A stretch of DNA of 64,000 nt from Pseudoxanthomonas sacheonensis (GCF_010093305.1 NZ_PDWS01000013.1:59294-123293), one strand, 5' to 3'; numbered from the stretch's first letter, positions 33,496 through 43,363 are shown. Notes: generated by a model from the sequence alone, not told the origin. Translations and numbers: made by a program.

Positions 33496-35295
33496 ATGAG
33501 CATCAGATTGGCAAAGGGTTTGCTGTGCGGCTTGTTGCTGGCCGCATGGATATCGCCCGCGCAGGCGCAGAGCGTCAGCTGTACGGGGATCGCCGAATGG
33601 AACGCCTCCACCATCTATAACCCGGGCGACAAGCTCGTCTACCAGGGGCGGCTGTACCAGGCGGCTACAACCATCTGGAATGCACCGCCCACGCACTGCC
33701 CCAGCTGCGGCTGGTACCAGGACCTGGGCGCCTGCAGCACCGGCACCAACACCCCGCCGACGGTCACCCTCACCGCACCGGCCAATGGCGCGACCTTCAA
33801 CGCAGGCGCCAACATCACGGTATCGGCCAATGCCGCCGATGCCAACGGCACCGTCACCCAAGTGCAGTTCTTTCGTGGCACCACTTCATTGGGAATCGAT
33901 ACCACGTCCCCCTACAGTGTGACCTGGAACAATGCGGCTGCCGGCACCTACGCCATCAAGGCGGTCGCCACCGACAACGCGGGCGCCACCGGCACTTCCG
34001 CGACGGCCAACATCACCGTCAACACCGTGGGCACGCCCGACACCACCGCACCCGGCGTGCCTGCCGGATTGACCGCTACGTCGGTGACTTCCTCCAGCAT
34101 CAACCTAAGTTGGAACGCCTCCACCGACAACGCAGGCGGCAGCGGCATCGCCGGCTACGACGTCTACCGCAATGGCACGCTGGTCGGCTCGCCTGCCGGC
34201 ACTTCCTTCAGCAGCACCGGCCTTGCCGCCTCCACGGCCTACACCTTCCGCGTACGCGCCCGCGACAACGCCGGCAACGCCTCGGCGCAAGGCGCGCAGA
34301 TCACCGCGACCACCAGCGCCAGCGGCGGTTCCAACGACCTGCCGCGCCATGCGTTGGTGGGGTACTGGCACAACTTCACCAATCCGTCCGGTCCCACGAT
34401 TCCGATCAGCCAGGTCTCCAACGACTTCGACGTGATCGTGGTCGCCTTCGGCGACGATGCAGGCAACGGCAACGTCAGCTTCACGGTCGATCCGGGCGCC
34501 GGCAGCGAAGCGCAGTTCATCGCCGACGTGGCCGCGGCGCGTTCGCGCGGCAAGAAGGTGGTGCTGTCGCTGGGTGGCCAGAACGGCACCGTAACCCTGA
34601 ACAACTCGGCGCAAGTCGCCAACTTCGTCAACAGCATGGAGGACCTGATCCGGTACTACGGCTTCGACGGCGTGGACATCGATCTGGAAAGCGGCGCGGG
34701 CGTCTCCCACGGCGCGCCCGTCCAGACCAATCTGGTCACCGCCATCAAGCAGCTCAACACGCGCATCGGCCCGTCGTTCTACCTGTCGATGGCGCCCGAG
34801 CACCCGTATGTGCAGGGCGGCTTCGCCGCGTACAGCGGAATCTGGGGCGCTTACCTGCCAATCATCGATGGACTGCGCCAGGAGCTGGACCTGATCCATG
34901 TGCAGTACTACAACAACGGCGCGCTGTATTCGCCGTATAGCCAGAACGGCCTGGCCGAGGGTTCGGTAGACATGCTGGTCGGCGCCAGCCTGATGCTGAT
35001 CGAGGGTTTCAGGACCAACAACAACACCGGCGTCGTGTTCAATGGCCTGCGGCCGGACCAGGTGGCATTCGGATTGCCTTCGGGACCCTCGTCGGCCAAC
35101 AGCGGACAGGCGTCGTCGGCCACGATCGCCAATGCCTTGAACTGCCTGACGCGGCTGCAGAGTTGCGGAACCATCCGGCCCCAGCAGGCCTATCCCACGT
35201 TCCGCGGCGTCATGACCTGGTCGATCAACTGGGACCGTCGCGACGGGTTCAACTTCTCGCAGCCAGTGCGGGCGACATTGAACACGTTGCCCTGA
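33496..35295 (+). CDS. Secreted modular GH18 chitinase
   Basis: 599 residues from ATG 33496 (GGAGA upstream). Layout: signal peptide (GLLCGLLLAAWISPAQAQ), CBM5/12 chitin-binding module (IAEWNASTIYNPGDKLVYQG ... CGWYQDLGAC), a bacterial Ig-like module (about 80-175, PPTVTLTAPANGATF), a fibronectin type III module (about 180-275, AGLTATSVTSSSINLSW), and a GH18 catalytic domain from about 285 with the full DxxDxDxE motif in YGFDGVDIDLESG. It hydrolyses chitin outside the cell, consistent with a fungus- or arthropod-attacking or chitin-degrading lifestyle. The modular order is common in Lysobacter-type bacteria. Confidence 0.92.
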   Translation: MSIRLAKGLLCGLLLAAWISPAQAQSVSCTGIAEWNASTIYNPGDKLVYQGRLYQAATTIWNAPPTHCPSCGWYQDLGACSTGTNTPPTVTLTAPANGATFNAGANITVSANAADANGTVTQVQFFRGTTSLGIDTTSPYSVTWNNAAAGTYAIKAVATDNAGATGTSATANITVNTVGTPDTTAPGVPAGLTATSVTSSSINLSWNASTDNAGGSGIAGYDVYRNGTLVGSPAGTSFSSTGLAASTAYTFRVRARDNAGNASAQGAQITATTSASGGSNDLPRHALVGYWHNFTNPSGPTIPISQVSNDFDVIVVAFGDDAGNGNVSFTVDPGAGSEAQFIADVAAARSRGKKVVLSLGGQNGTVTLNNSAQVANFVNSMEDLIRYYGFDGVDIDLESGAGVSHGAPVQTNLVTAIKQLNTRIGPSFYLSMAPEHPYVQGGFAAYSGIWGAYLPIIDGLRQELDLIHVQYYNNGALYSPYSQNGLAEGSVDMLVGASLMLIEGFRTNNNTGVVFNGLRPDQVAFGLPSGPSSANSGQASSATIANALNCLTRLQSCGTIRPQQAYPTFRGVMTWSINWDRRDGFNFSQPVRATLNTLP

Positions 35296-35647
35296 CGGAT
35301 CGCGAAAAAGTTCGGGGCAGGCAACGCTTCGCTTGTCCCAGAACCTCACTGTTCCAGGCGCCCCTTGTGGGCGCCGATTTGTTTGGAGAGGTCTCTGCGA
35401 TCCCTGATTCAATCATCGCCAGCACGTATCGCCTGCAGTCGCGTGCTTCAGGAGAAGCAGCCCTTCAGAATGAGCCCTTCCCCCGCTCGCGGGGGAAGGT
35501 GCCCGCAGGGCGGATGGGGGCAGCTCTTGATCGTGTTCCAACGCAATAGGCTTCACTGCAACTCAGTCTTGATGCGAAAAGCGCCCTCATCCGCCTTCGG
35601 CACCTTCCCCCGTAAACGGGGGAAGGGCTTCTTCGGTCAGTCTGTAG
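35296..35647. other. Intergenic repeat region, no gene recognised
   Basis: About 350 bp between convergent chitinase and esterase genes. Apart from the CCTTCCCCC repeat pair at 35476-35626 nothing recognisable is present. Confidence 0.55.
35476..35626. repeat. Inverted repeat pair (CCTTCCCCC type)
   Basis: Two hairpin units, 35476-35499 and 35603-35626 (CTTCCCCCG-loop-CGGGGGAAG), with inverted GCGGATG tracts between them. It is a variant of the element at 2363-2497 and lies between convergent genes. Confidence 0.75.
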
Positions 35648-36565
35648 TTACTGTGTGGGCGTCGGTTTCCAATCGCCGAACAGGAAAGTCAATGCACCGG
35701 GCAGCCGTTTTTCCCACGCGGCTTCGGTGTGCTCGGCTTCCGGCTCAATGACCACCCGGAAATTCGTTTCGTCATAACCGGCGGCGTGGAAGTTCGATTC
35801 GACCTGGCGCACGAACCCGATCATCTTCTGACTGATGTACGGATCCGACGCCTCCTTGCCGCCGAATGCAACGAACACCTTCCTGGGCATGGCCGCCAAC
35901 GGACTGGTATCGCGCACCAACTGGCCCATGCCGACCCACAGCACCGGGCTCTCGATCAGGCCATAACCGAACGCGTTCGGCTTGGCCAGCAACGCGTACA
36001 GACTGGCGACGCCGCCGTAGGACGAACCGCCAATGCCGGTGTTGGGCGCGCCTGTCAGCGTGCGGTAGTTGCCGTCGACCAGCGGCATGACTTCCTTGGT
36101 CATGAAATCGGGAAACTGCTTGCCGGCCGGTTCGTCCATGTCGGGGTTGCCGACGAAATCCTTGTACGGCAGGTATTCGCGCGCACGATCCTTGCCGGCG
36201 TGGTCCACGCCCACCACGATCAGCGGCGGGATCTTCCTGTCCGCAACCAATTGCCGCACCGCTTCGTCGGCGCTCCACTCGTGGTGGCTGACCTCGCTCA
36301 GGCACGCGTCGAACACATTCTGCCCATCGAGCAGGTACAGCACCGGGTAGCGGCGATCCTTGTTGGCGGCGTCGCCATACCCTGTCGGCAACAGCACACG
36401 GATCTTCCGCTCATTGCCGAAGATCTCGCTTTTCAACGCATGCACATGCAGATCGCCGGTAGCCGTTGACTTGCACGCCTCGGCCGCCGCTGCCGTCTGC
36501 GCCCGGGCCGCGCAGGCGGCCAACAAGCTGGCGCACAGGGTGAAGCAGATCAGTATCGTACGCAT
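35648..36565 (-). CDS. Secreted esterase D / ferric enterobactin esterase-like alpha/beta hydrolase
   Basis: 305 residues from ATG 36565 (MRTILICFTLCASLLAACAARA signal). An esterase D-family fold (PF00756-like): VLYLLDGQNVFD strand, PLIVVGVDHAGKDRAREYLP, nucleophile elbow GIGGSSYGGVAS, and a C-terminal histidine in PEAEHTEAAWEKRL. The product would act in the periplasm or outside. Substrate not readable; relatives hydrolyse siderophore, sugar or cinnamoyl esters. Confidence 0.85.
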   Translation of the reverse strand: MRTILICFTLCASLLAACAARAQTAAAAEACKSTATGDLHVHALKSEIFGNERKIRVLLPTGYGDAANKDRRYPVLYLLDGQNVFDACLSEVSHHEWSADEAVRQLVADRKIPPLIVVGVDHAGKDRAREYLPYKDFVGNPDMDEPAGKQFPDFMTKEVMPLVDGNYRTLTGAPNTGIGGSSYGGVASLYALLAKPNAFGYGLIESPVLWVGMGQLVRDTSPLAAMPRKVFVAFGGKEASDPYISQKMIGFVRQVESNFHAAGYDETNFRVVIEPEAEHTEAAWEKRLPGALTFLFGDWKPTPTQ

Positions 36566-36740
36566 CAGTGTTCCTCCGGTTTCATTCCATATCGTCAGGC
36601 CCACATTCTTGAAGTCCAAGTCCCGGACCAAAGTGGGCAGAGGCAACTTTAAGGTGTCAGGGACAACTTATGGCGCGGAAAATCGTTCCTGATACTCTTT
36701 TCAACCGAATCAACGACCTTGACTGCAAGGATTCGCGAAC

Positions 36741-37421
36741 ATGACGACCTTCGTGTTGATCCATGGCGGCGGAGACGTCGGCTGGTACTGGCATCTGCTG
36801 GAGGCGGAGTTGCGTTCGCGGGGGCACGATGTGATCGCTCCCGACCTGCCGTGCGACGACCCCTCTGCGGGACTGGGTGAGTACGCGGACGCCGTGGTCG
36901 AGGCTGTCGGCAGCCGGAGGGATCTGGTGGTCGTGGGCCAATCGTATGGCGGCTTCACCGCACCGCTGGTGGCCGCCCGACTGCCGACCGATCTGCTGGT
37001 TCTGCTGGCTGCGATGATTCCATCCCCAGGCGAGACCCCGGAGGACTGGTGGGCCAACACCGGCTACAGCGAGGCCTCGCGGGAACAGGCCAAGCGCGAT
37101 GACGGAAAGACCGGCAACGACGATCCGCTCGTCAGCTATTACAACGGCGTTCCACGCGCCCTGGCCGAAGAGGCGTTGCGCAGGGCACGCGATGAGTCGC
37201 CGACGGCCTGGCGTACGCCGTGGCCGCTGAACGCGTGGCCGGAGGTGCCGACGAAATTTGTGCTGTGCAAGGACGACCACCTTTTTCCGCCCGACTTCTT
37301 GCGCCGGCTTGCGGCAGAGCGCCTGGGCATCACCCCCGACGAGATTCCGGGCTGCCATTGCGTTGCGCTCAGTCACCCGAAAGAGTTGGCCGACCTCTTG
37401 GTGAGTTACACCGCCGGCTAG
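36741..37421 (+). CDS. Alpha/beta hydrolase
   Basis: 226 residues, cytoplasmic. It opens with TTFVLIHGGGDVGWYWHLLE (oxyanion HGG), has the nucleophile elbow VVGQSYGGFTAP, and ends with an acid in LCKDDHLFPPDF and a histidine in PGCHCVALSHPKELAD. It belongs to the salicylate-esterase/HNL-like group of small esterases. No operon partners. Substrate unknown. Confidence 0.87.
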   Translation: MTTFVLIHGGGDVGWYWHLLEAELRSRGHDVIAPDLPCDDPSAGLGEYADAVVEAVGSRRDLVVVGQSYGGFTAPLVAARLPTDLLVLLAAMIPSPGETPEDWWANTGYSEASREQAKRDDGKTGNDDPLVSYYNGVPRALAEEALRRARDESPTAWRTPWPLNAWPEVPTKFVLCKDDHLFPPDFLRRLAAERLGITPDEIPGCHCVALSHPKELADLLVSYTAG

Positions 37422-37425
37422 AGCC

Positions 37426-37508
37426 GTAGGCTGGGTTGGCTCCATCAACCCAGCGCTTTCAGCCTGCGACCGCGAGATGCTGGGTTGATGAAACCAACCC
37501 AGCCTACC
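37426..37508. repeat. Composite inverted repeat (CGTAGGCTGGGTTGG type), copy 1
   Basis: An 83-bp element with arms GTAGGCTGGGTT and AACCCAGCCTAC at its ends and internal CATCAACCCAGC / GCTGGGTTGATG arms. A nearly identical copy lies at 45685-45770. It is larger than the simple REPs and looks like a paired BIME. Confidence 0.85.
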
Positions 37509-37685
37509 GTGCTATCCAGCCCATCCTACGGCACATGCCTGGCAGGCGCCGGCCGCCCTAGACTGGCAAACAATCCATGGCGAGGTCGGCCGCTCCTGTT
37601 CGTCGCGTTGGCAGGCAAGGCAGGTATCGGTTCGCTTGCTGATGCAAAGTTGCCCGGATTCCATAAACCTTGTGAGGCTGCTGCC

Positions 37686-38474
37686 ATGATCCGCTACCTG
37701 CTCGCGCTTTGCTTGGTGTTCGCTCCCGCCGCCTTGCAGGCTGCCGAACCCGCGCGCGTGTTGATCGTCGGCACCTACCATTTCAGCAATCCGGGCCAGG
37801 ACCAGGCGAATGTCGAGTCAGTGGATGTGACCGTGCCGCAGCGGCAAGCCGAGTTGCAGGCGGTTACCGATGCGCTGGCGAAGTTCGAGCCGACCCTGGT
37901 CGGCGTCGAATGGCCGGCCGACACCGCAAGCACCCAGTACGTGCAATACCTCAACGGCAGTCTGCCGCCTTCCGCCAACGAAGTAGTGCAGCTCGGCTTC
38001 CGTCTGGCCAAGCAGCGTGGCCTCAAGCAGGTCCACGGTCTGGATGTCCCCGGCGAGTTCCCGTTCGAAGCCGTACAGGCATGGGCCCAGTCCAACGGTA
38101 AGGCCGATGCGCTAAGCGCGCTGACGGAACAGGCGCAAGCCATCACCGCCCGCATCACCGCGCTGCAGGCCACGCACACCATTGGCGGCGTCCTGCGCGA
38201 GATGAACACGCAGCAGGCCATCGATGAGGCTGCCTCCTTCTACGCAGAATTCCTGCGCTACGGCAAAGGCGAGCAGCAACCTGGCGTCGCCCTCAACGCC
38301 GCCTGGGCCGAACGCAACTTCGCCATCTGCGCGCGTCTGCTACAGGCGCTCAAACCCGGCGATCATGCCGTGGTGTTCTACGGACAGGGACATGTCGCGC
38401 AGTTGGCAAGCTGCGCGCGCGCGGCGCCGGGCGTTGAGCTCGTGAACGCGAACGATTTCCTTCCGACGAAGTGA
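37686..38474 (+). CDS. DUF5694 / TraB-like exported protein
   Basis: 262 residues from ATG 37686 (MIRYLLALCLVFAPAALQAA signal). The mature part begins VLIVGTYHFSNPGQDQANVE and contains TLVGVEWPADTASTQYVQY and HAVVFYGQGHVAQLASC. This is the GTxHx-plus-GxGH layout of TraB/ChaN/DUF5694-type proteins, which may be metal-dependent hydrolases. Exact reaction unknown. No clear operon. Confidence 0.82.
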   Translation: MIRYLLALCLVFAPAALQAAEPARVLIVGTYHFSNPGQDQANVESVDVTVPQRQAELQAVTDALAKFEPTLVGVEWPADTASTQYVQYLNGSLPPSANEVVQLGFRLAKQRGLKQVHGLDVPGEFPFEAVQAWAQSNGKADALSALTEQAQAITARITALQATHTIGGVLREMNTQQAIDEAASFYAEFLRYGKGEQQPGVALNAAWAERNFAICARLLQALKPGDHAVVFYGQGHVAQLASCARAAPGVELVNANDFLPTK

Positions 38475-38503
38475 ACGGGACTGCGGAAAAATAGGGAGCA
38501 GAT

Positions 38504-39442
38504 TCATTTATCGACAAATGAACCTGCCTCCTTTCTGTGGTTGTGCGCGCTCGACTGCGAATACCGACTCGGCGCCATCCCCACATATCGCCGAAACGCC
38601 ACACTGAAAGCGCTGCCCGATCCATAACCCACGCGCTCCGCGATCTCCGACGCGCGCAGTTCGCCTTGGCGCAGCAACTCTTTGGCGATCTGCATGCGCC
38701 AGGCAAGCAGGTATTCCATCGGCGCCACGCCGACGGTGCGGGTAAAACGCTCGAAGAACGTCGAACGCGACAGCGCGGCGGCGCTCGCCAGTTGCGCGAC
38801 CGTCCAGGGGCGTTCGATGCGCGCATGCATCAGCGTCAGCGCCATGGCGAGACGTTCGTCGCCGAGACCCCTGAGTAAGCCGGGCGGGGCGCTGCCGGCG
38901 GTGGTAGAGCGCATGGCTTCGATCAGCAGCAGTTCCACCAGCCGCGACAGCGCCGACTCGCGACCGGGCCGGATCGTGGTGGTCTCCTCGGCCACCATCG
39001 CGACCAGTTGCGCCAGGCGCGTGGAGCCACGCACATGGACCACGGCAGGCAGCAGCGAGACCAGCAGGGCCGGGTTGCCGTTGTCGAACAGGAACGCACC
39101 GCCGAGCGAGCGCAGGTCCGGCGCGCCATCCGCTTCGCCATAACGCACCTCGCTGCCGTCGCTGGGCAAGGCATCGGGATCCCGCAACACGGGCGGGGGC
39201 GGATCGTCGCTGGACAGAGTGAAGGCTGGGGTGGCGGGTAGGAGGATGAAATCGCCCGCGCCGATTGCGAATGGCGCATGGCCGTCGATGGCCAGTTGGC
39301 AGCCGCCTTCCAGGACGACGCAGAAGCTGGGTTTGCCGTATTCGGCATAGCGCACGGCCCAGCGGCCCTTGCCGCTGATGACGTTGGCGAAGGCGGCCCG
39401 CGGGTGCAGAAGGCCGATGACCTGGGACAGAGGATCGCTCAT
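38504..39442 (-). CDS. AraC-family regulator with cupin_6 sensor domain
   Basis: 312 residues. The N-terminal cupin_6 domain (GRWAVRYAEYGKPSFCVVLEG ... GAGDFILLPATPAFTL) is followed by a C-terminal AraC helix-turn-helix pair (WTVAQLASAAALSRSTFFERF and SEIAERVGYGSGSAFSVAFR). It is divergent from an SDR gene with a 105-bp shared promoter region, probably its target. A hairpin (AGATTCATTT / AAATGAACCT) overlaps its 3' end at about 38502-38529. Confidence 0.9.
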   Translation of the reverse strand: MSDPLSQVIGLLHPRAAFANVISGKGRWAVRYAEYGKPSFCVVLEGGCQLAIDGHAPFAIGAGDFILLPATPAFTLSSDDPPPPVLRDPDALPSDGSEVRYGEADGAPDLRSLGGAFLFDNGNPALLVSLLPAVVHVRGSTRLAQLVAMVAEETTTIRPGRESALSRLVELLLIEAMRSTTAGSAPPGLLRGLGDERLAMALTLMHARIERPWTVAQLASAAALSRSTFFERFTRTVGVAPMEYLLAWRMQIAKELLRQGELRASEIAERVGYGSGSAFSVAFRRYVGMAPSRYSQSSAHNHRKEAGSFVDK

Positions 39443-39547
39443 AGCCGGACTATCACTAAAATAATGCGGACGTTTGACTATCGATCATCCGGACAGCGCG
39501 GGTCAAGCTGGCATCCCAGACCTACTACCCATCCAAGGAGCCACCCC

Positions 39548-40294
39548 ATGAATACCGCACTGATCACCGGCTGCTCGTCCGGTTACGGCTTGGCCACCGT
39601 CCGCCACTTCCATGCGCAGGGCTGGCAAGTCATTGCCACGATGCGCCATCCCCGCGCCGCCCTGTTCCCCGCGTCGGCCGGCATCCGTGTGCTGCCCTTG
39701 GACGTGACCGATGCCGACAGCATCGCCCGGGCGCTGGACGCGGCGGGCCCTATCGACGTGCTGGTCAACAACGCCGGCCTTGGCCTGTTCGGCGCGTTCG
39801 AGGCCACGCCGATGGCGACCGTGCGCGAAATCTTTGAGACCAACACCTTCGGCACCATGGCGATGTGTCAGGCGGCCATCCCGCGCTTCCGCGAACGCCG
39901 CGCAGGCACCATCGTCAACGTCACTTCCAGCGCCACGCTCGCGCCGTTTCCGCTGGTCGCCGCGTACACGGCCAGCAAGACCGCGATCGAAGGCTTCACC
40001 GAATCGTTGGCGCTGGAACTCGCCGAGTTCGGCATGCGTGCGAAGCTGATCGAACCCGGTTATTGCCCCGACACGCGCTTCGCCGACAACGGCGCCACGC
40101 GCATGCAGGGTCTGATTACCGAACCCTATGCGCCGTTCGCGGGCAAAGTCTTCGCAGGCTTCTCGCAACTCGACGCCACGACCCACCCGGATGAAGTCGC
40201 TGAAGCGGTGTGGCAGGCGGCGAACGACACCTCGGGCCGCCTGCGTTTTGCAGCGGGCGCCGATGCGGTTGCGTTGGCCAAACACCCTTGTTAA
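39548..40294 (+). CDS. Short-chain dehydrogenase/reductase
   Basis: 248 residues from ATG 39548 (AAGGAG upstream). SDR features: TGCSSGYGLATVRHF cofactor loop, NNAGLGLFGAFE, IVNVTSSATLAP with catalytic Ser, and YTASKTAIEGF. The unusual TGCSSGYG loop is typical of a subgroup often paired with cupin_6 AraC regulators. Substrate unknown. Confidence 0.9.
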   Translation: MNTALITGCSSGYGLATVRHFHAQGWQVIATMRHPRAALFPASAGIRVLPLDVTDADSIARALDAAGPIDVLVNNAGLGLFGAFEATPMATVREIFETNTFGTMAMCQAAIPRFRERRAGTIVNVTSSATLAPFPLVAAYTASKTAIEGFTESLALELAEFGMRAKLIEPGYCPDTRFADNGATRMQGLITEPYAPFAGKVFAGFSQLDATTHPDEVAEAVWQAANDTSGRLRFAAGADAVALAKHPC

Positions 40295-40459
40295 CTAAAA
40301 CGAAAAAGGCGAAAAAGTGAAACAAAGGAGTCAAACAGATAGATACTCCGATCCCTTTTGTTTGTCTTTCGTTTGATTTGGCCGAAGCCGCCGTCCGCGA
40401 AGGTATAGTACGCCGGCATGGCGGGCACGTTGCCCAGCCACGAATCACGGAGAGATGTC

Positions 40460-41611
40460 ATGGGTCTTGTTCAAGCAGTGTCGGGTGCGGTCGGTGGCAT
40501 GCTCGGCGACCAGTGGAAGGACTTCTATACGGTTCCGGACGGCTTGCCGTCGACGGCGGCGCTGTTCGCCGCGGTGCCGCGCGGCACCAACGCCGGACGT
40601 GGCTCCAACACGCAGGGTTCCTCGAACATCATCACCAACGGGTCGAAGATCGTCGTGCCCGAGGGCTATGGGCTGCTGCTGTTCCAGGACGGCAAGATCA
40701 CCGGCTTCGCCGCCGAGCCGGGCGGCTACGAATGGCGCTCGGACGACGTCAACTCGCAATCGATCTTCGCGGGCGATGGGATCGTCGGCCCGCTGATCAA
40801 GCAGAGCTGGGAGCGCTTCAAGTTCGGCGGCCAGCCCGGTTCGCAGCAGGCCGCTTTCTTCGTCTCGCTGAAGGAACTGCCGGACAACCGCTTCGGCACC
40901 CAATCGGAAATCTACTGGGACGACGGCTTCCTCAACACCCAGGTCGGCGCGGTCACGCGCGGCTCCTACACGCTGAAGATCGTCGACCCCATCCTGTTCG
41001 TGAAGAACTTCGTGCCGGCCAGCTATCTGCAGCCCGGCCAGGTTTTCGACTTCACCGATCTGGACAATGCCGCCGCCGGCCAACTGTTCAACGAAGTCGT
41101 CGGTTCGCTCGCGCCGGCCTTCAGCCTGTACTCCAACGACCCGGCCAAGGGCAATCGCATCACCAAGCTGCAGCAGGATTCGCTCGGTTTCGCCAAGAGC
41201 CTGTCCGATGCGGTGGAGAGCGGCTACCAGTGGAAATCCGAACGCGGCCTGGCCATCGTCAAGACCGCGATCGTGTCGATCGAATACGACGCCAACACGC
41301 GTGAGTTGCTCAAGACCGTGCAGCGCGCCGACGCGCTGGCCGGTTCGCGCGGCAACTCCAACCTGCAGGCCAGCGTTGCCCAGGGCATCCAGTCGGCAGG
41401 CGAAAACGGCGGCGCCGCGGGCCTGGTCGGCGTGGGCATGGCATCGGGCATGCTGGGCGGCATCGGCAACCTGCAGCAGCCGGTTGCGCCGGCCGCACCG
41501 GCCGCCGAAGATCCGGTCGCCAAATTGAAGAAGGCCAAGGAGATGCTCGATCTCGGCCTGATCACGCAGGGTGACTACGACGCGCTCAAAGCCAAGGCGC
41601 TGGGCCTGTAA
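40460..41611 (+). CDS. SPFH-domain protein with C-terminal SHOCT-like motif
   Basis: 383 residues from ATG 40460 (GGAGAG upstream). Residues about 55-270 form an SPFH/virion-core-like domain (GSKIVVPEGYGLLLFQDGKI, ESGYQWKSERGLAIVKTAI). A Gly/Ala-rich linker (GAAGLVGVGMASGMLGGIGN) leads to a SHOCT helix pair (DPVAKLKKAKEMLDLGLITQ). Such proteins form oligomers at membranes. It leads a three-gene operon with a zinc-ribbon protein and a small membrane protein. Confidence 0.85.
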   Translation: MGLVQAVSGAVGGMLGDQWKDFYTVPDGLPSTAALFAAVPRGTNAGRGSNTQGSSNIITNGSKIVVPEGYGLLLFQDGKITGFAAEPGGYEWRSDDVNSQSIFAGDGIVGPLIKQSWERFKFGGQPGSQQAAFFVSLKELPDNRFGTQSEIYWDDGFLNTQVGAVTRGSYTLKIVDPILFVKNFVPASYLQPGQVFDFTDLDNAAAGQLFNEVVGSLAPAFSLYSNDPAKGNRITKLQQDSLGFAKSLSDAVESGYQWKSERGLAIVKTAIVSIEYDANTRELLKTVQRADALAGSRGNSNLQASVAQGIQSAGENGGAAGLVGVGMASGMLGGIGNLQQPVAPAAPAAEDPVAKLKKAKEMLDLGLITQGDYDALKAKALGL

Positions 41612-41631
41612 GCAACGGGCAAGCAGCGAAC

Positions 41632-42948
41632 ATGTCCAACTCGAACCTGCCGCCGCCGATTCCGGCGGCGCCCGTCACCGGTCCTGGTTCACCGCAGGAC
41701 GTCCCACCGTTGCCCGGCAGCCTGCCGGTGGACCCGGCCACGCTGCCCGAACCGATCCGCGAGGAATTGCTGGCGCCCGATCCGGTCGCCATCGACACTT
41801 CCGCGGCCGAGCTGAAGGACGGCCTCAACCGCTGCCCGAAATGCGGCGCGACCGATATCCGGCACAAGCCCGGCAGCGACCTGCTGGTCTGCCTGTACTG
41901 CCGCAACGAATGGGATGGCGCGCGGGTCGAGGAGGAATTCGGTTTCGGCGAAGGGATCGCGCAGCTCAAGGGCACGGTGATCGCCTCCGGTGCGCGCGAC
42001 ATCGCAGCCGACGCCGCCAGCCTGATGAGCTTCAAGTGCACCGGTTGCGGCGCCGAGGTGACGGTCAATACCGACAACGCGATGACGGCGCGCTGCCACT
42101 GGTGCCGGCACGTGCTGGGCGTCAACGAACAGGTGGCCAACGGTGCGGTGCCCGACGCGGTGCTGCCCTTCCATATCAGGAAGGAAGACGCGGTGGCGCG
42201 CATCCGCCAGTTCGTGGACAAGCGGCGCTTGTTCGCGCTGAAGGCGTTCAAGGAACAGTTCACGCCCGAGAACGTGGTCGGCGTCTATCTGCCCTACATG
42301 ATCGTCGACGGCAACGTGAGCGTGGGCGTTGCCGGCAAGGGCGAGATCCAGACGCGCGAGTACACGCGCGGCAGCGGCGACAAGAAAAAGACCTACTACG
42401 ACGCCGACGTGTACCAGATCGAGCGGCACGTGGACTTCACCGTGGACGATCTGCCGCTGGAATCCTCGACCGAACGCGGCAACCTGGATACCAAGACGAA
42501 CACCAACAACATCATCAACACCATCCTGCCCTTCGACACCAAGAACGCGGTGAAGTGGAATGCGTCCTACCTGTCCGGCTTCACTTCGGAGAAGCGCAAC
42601 AGCGACGTGGAACACCTGCGCCCGCGCCTTGAGGACCAGTTGCTATCGGTCGGTCGCGCTCAGGTCGAAGCGTCGGTGCGCCGCTACGATCGCGGCGTGC
42701 GCTGGGAGCAGGAGCGCCTCGACGTCCACGGCACGCGCTGGGTTTCGATGTACCTGCCGGTGTGGCTGTATTCGTACCACCAGCCGGGCCGCAATGGCGG
42801 CATGCTGCATTACATCGCGGTGAACGGCCGTACCGGCGAAACCATGGGCAGCGTGCCGGTGCAGCAGTGGAAACTGCTCACGGCCGCGCTGACGGTGGGC
42901 ACGTTCCTTGAAGGCATCGCACTCTGGATCATGGTGGCCGCATCATGA
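41632..42948 (+). CDS. Double zinc-ribbon (TFIIB-type) membrane protein
   Basis: 438 residues. Two zinc ribbons near the N-terminus: CPKCGATDIRHKPGSDLLVC with LYCR, and CTGCGAEVTVNTDNAMTARC with HWC. A large middle domain follows (FKEQFTPENVVGVYLPYMIV ... WVSMYLPVWLYSYHQPGRNG), then a C-terminal TM segment (LTVGTFLEGIALWIMVAAS). The gene starts 20 bp after the SPFH gene and its stop overlaps the next start by 4 nt. This SPFH plus zinc-ribbon pairing is recurrent in bacteria; function unresolved. Confidence 0.83.
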   Translation: MSNSNLPPPIPAAPVTGPGSPQDVPPLPGSLPVDPATLPEPIREELLAPDPVAIDTSAAELKDGLNRCPKCGATDIRHKPGSDLLVCLYCRNEWDGARVEEEFGFGEGIAQLKGTVIASGARDIAADAASLMSFKCTGCGAEVTVNTDNAMTARCHWCRHVLGVNEQVANGAVPDAVLPFHIRKEDAVARIRQFVDKRRLFALKAFKEQFTPENVVGVYLPYMIVDGNVSVGVAGKGEIQTREYTRGSGDKKKTYYDADVYQIERHVDFTVDDLPLESSTERGNLDTKTNTNNIINTILPFDTKNAVKWNASYLSGFTSEKRNSDVEHLRPRLEDQLLSVGRAQVEASVRRYDRGVRWEQERLDVHGTRWVSMYLPVWLYSYHQPGRNGGMLHYIAVNGRTGETMGSVPVQQWKLLTAALTVGTFLEGIALWIMVAAS

Positions 42949-43205
42949 GCGACGACAATGGACTCTGGCTGCTCGCAATCGGCCCCGCCGGCGCCACGGC
43001 GCTGTATTGGGCCCTGTACCGTTATTACCGCAACACCGACAAGTCGCACGCCTTCGAACACGAAACGGCCGTCGAGGCGCAGCCGGTGACCGGCTCGGAC
43101 GAGAAGGTCGGCGAGAACAACGGGACGCAGGAGACGAGCATCTCCGGCAACAACGTAAGTGCGTATCGCACGCGCGTGGAGCGTGTCCGTGACGATGCCG
43201 GATAG
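42945..43205 (+). CDS. Small membrane protein of the SPFH operon
   Basis: 86 residues. One N-terminal TM segment (LWLLAIGPAGATALYWALYR) and a polar, acidic cytoplasmic tail. The ATGA overlap with the preceding gene shows translational coupling. No family recognised; likely an accessory subunit of the SPFH/zinc-ribbon complex. Confidence 0.75.
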   Translation: MSDDNGLWLLAIGPAGATALYWALYRYYRNTDKSHAFEHETAVEAQPVTGSDEKVGENNGTQETSISGNNVSAYRTRVERVRDDAG

Positions 43206-43363
43206 CGGGTCGCGCAGGATAGGTTGAGCGCTTCCATACACGAGCACTCGAGATCGATACCTACGACGCTGTGGTGTTGCGGTAGTATCGGAAATCCCCG
43301 CTCGCTGGCGTCGGCGAGATCGACGCCGACCCGCGTGTTCGGACACTATCGAAGGAGAAGTCG

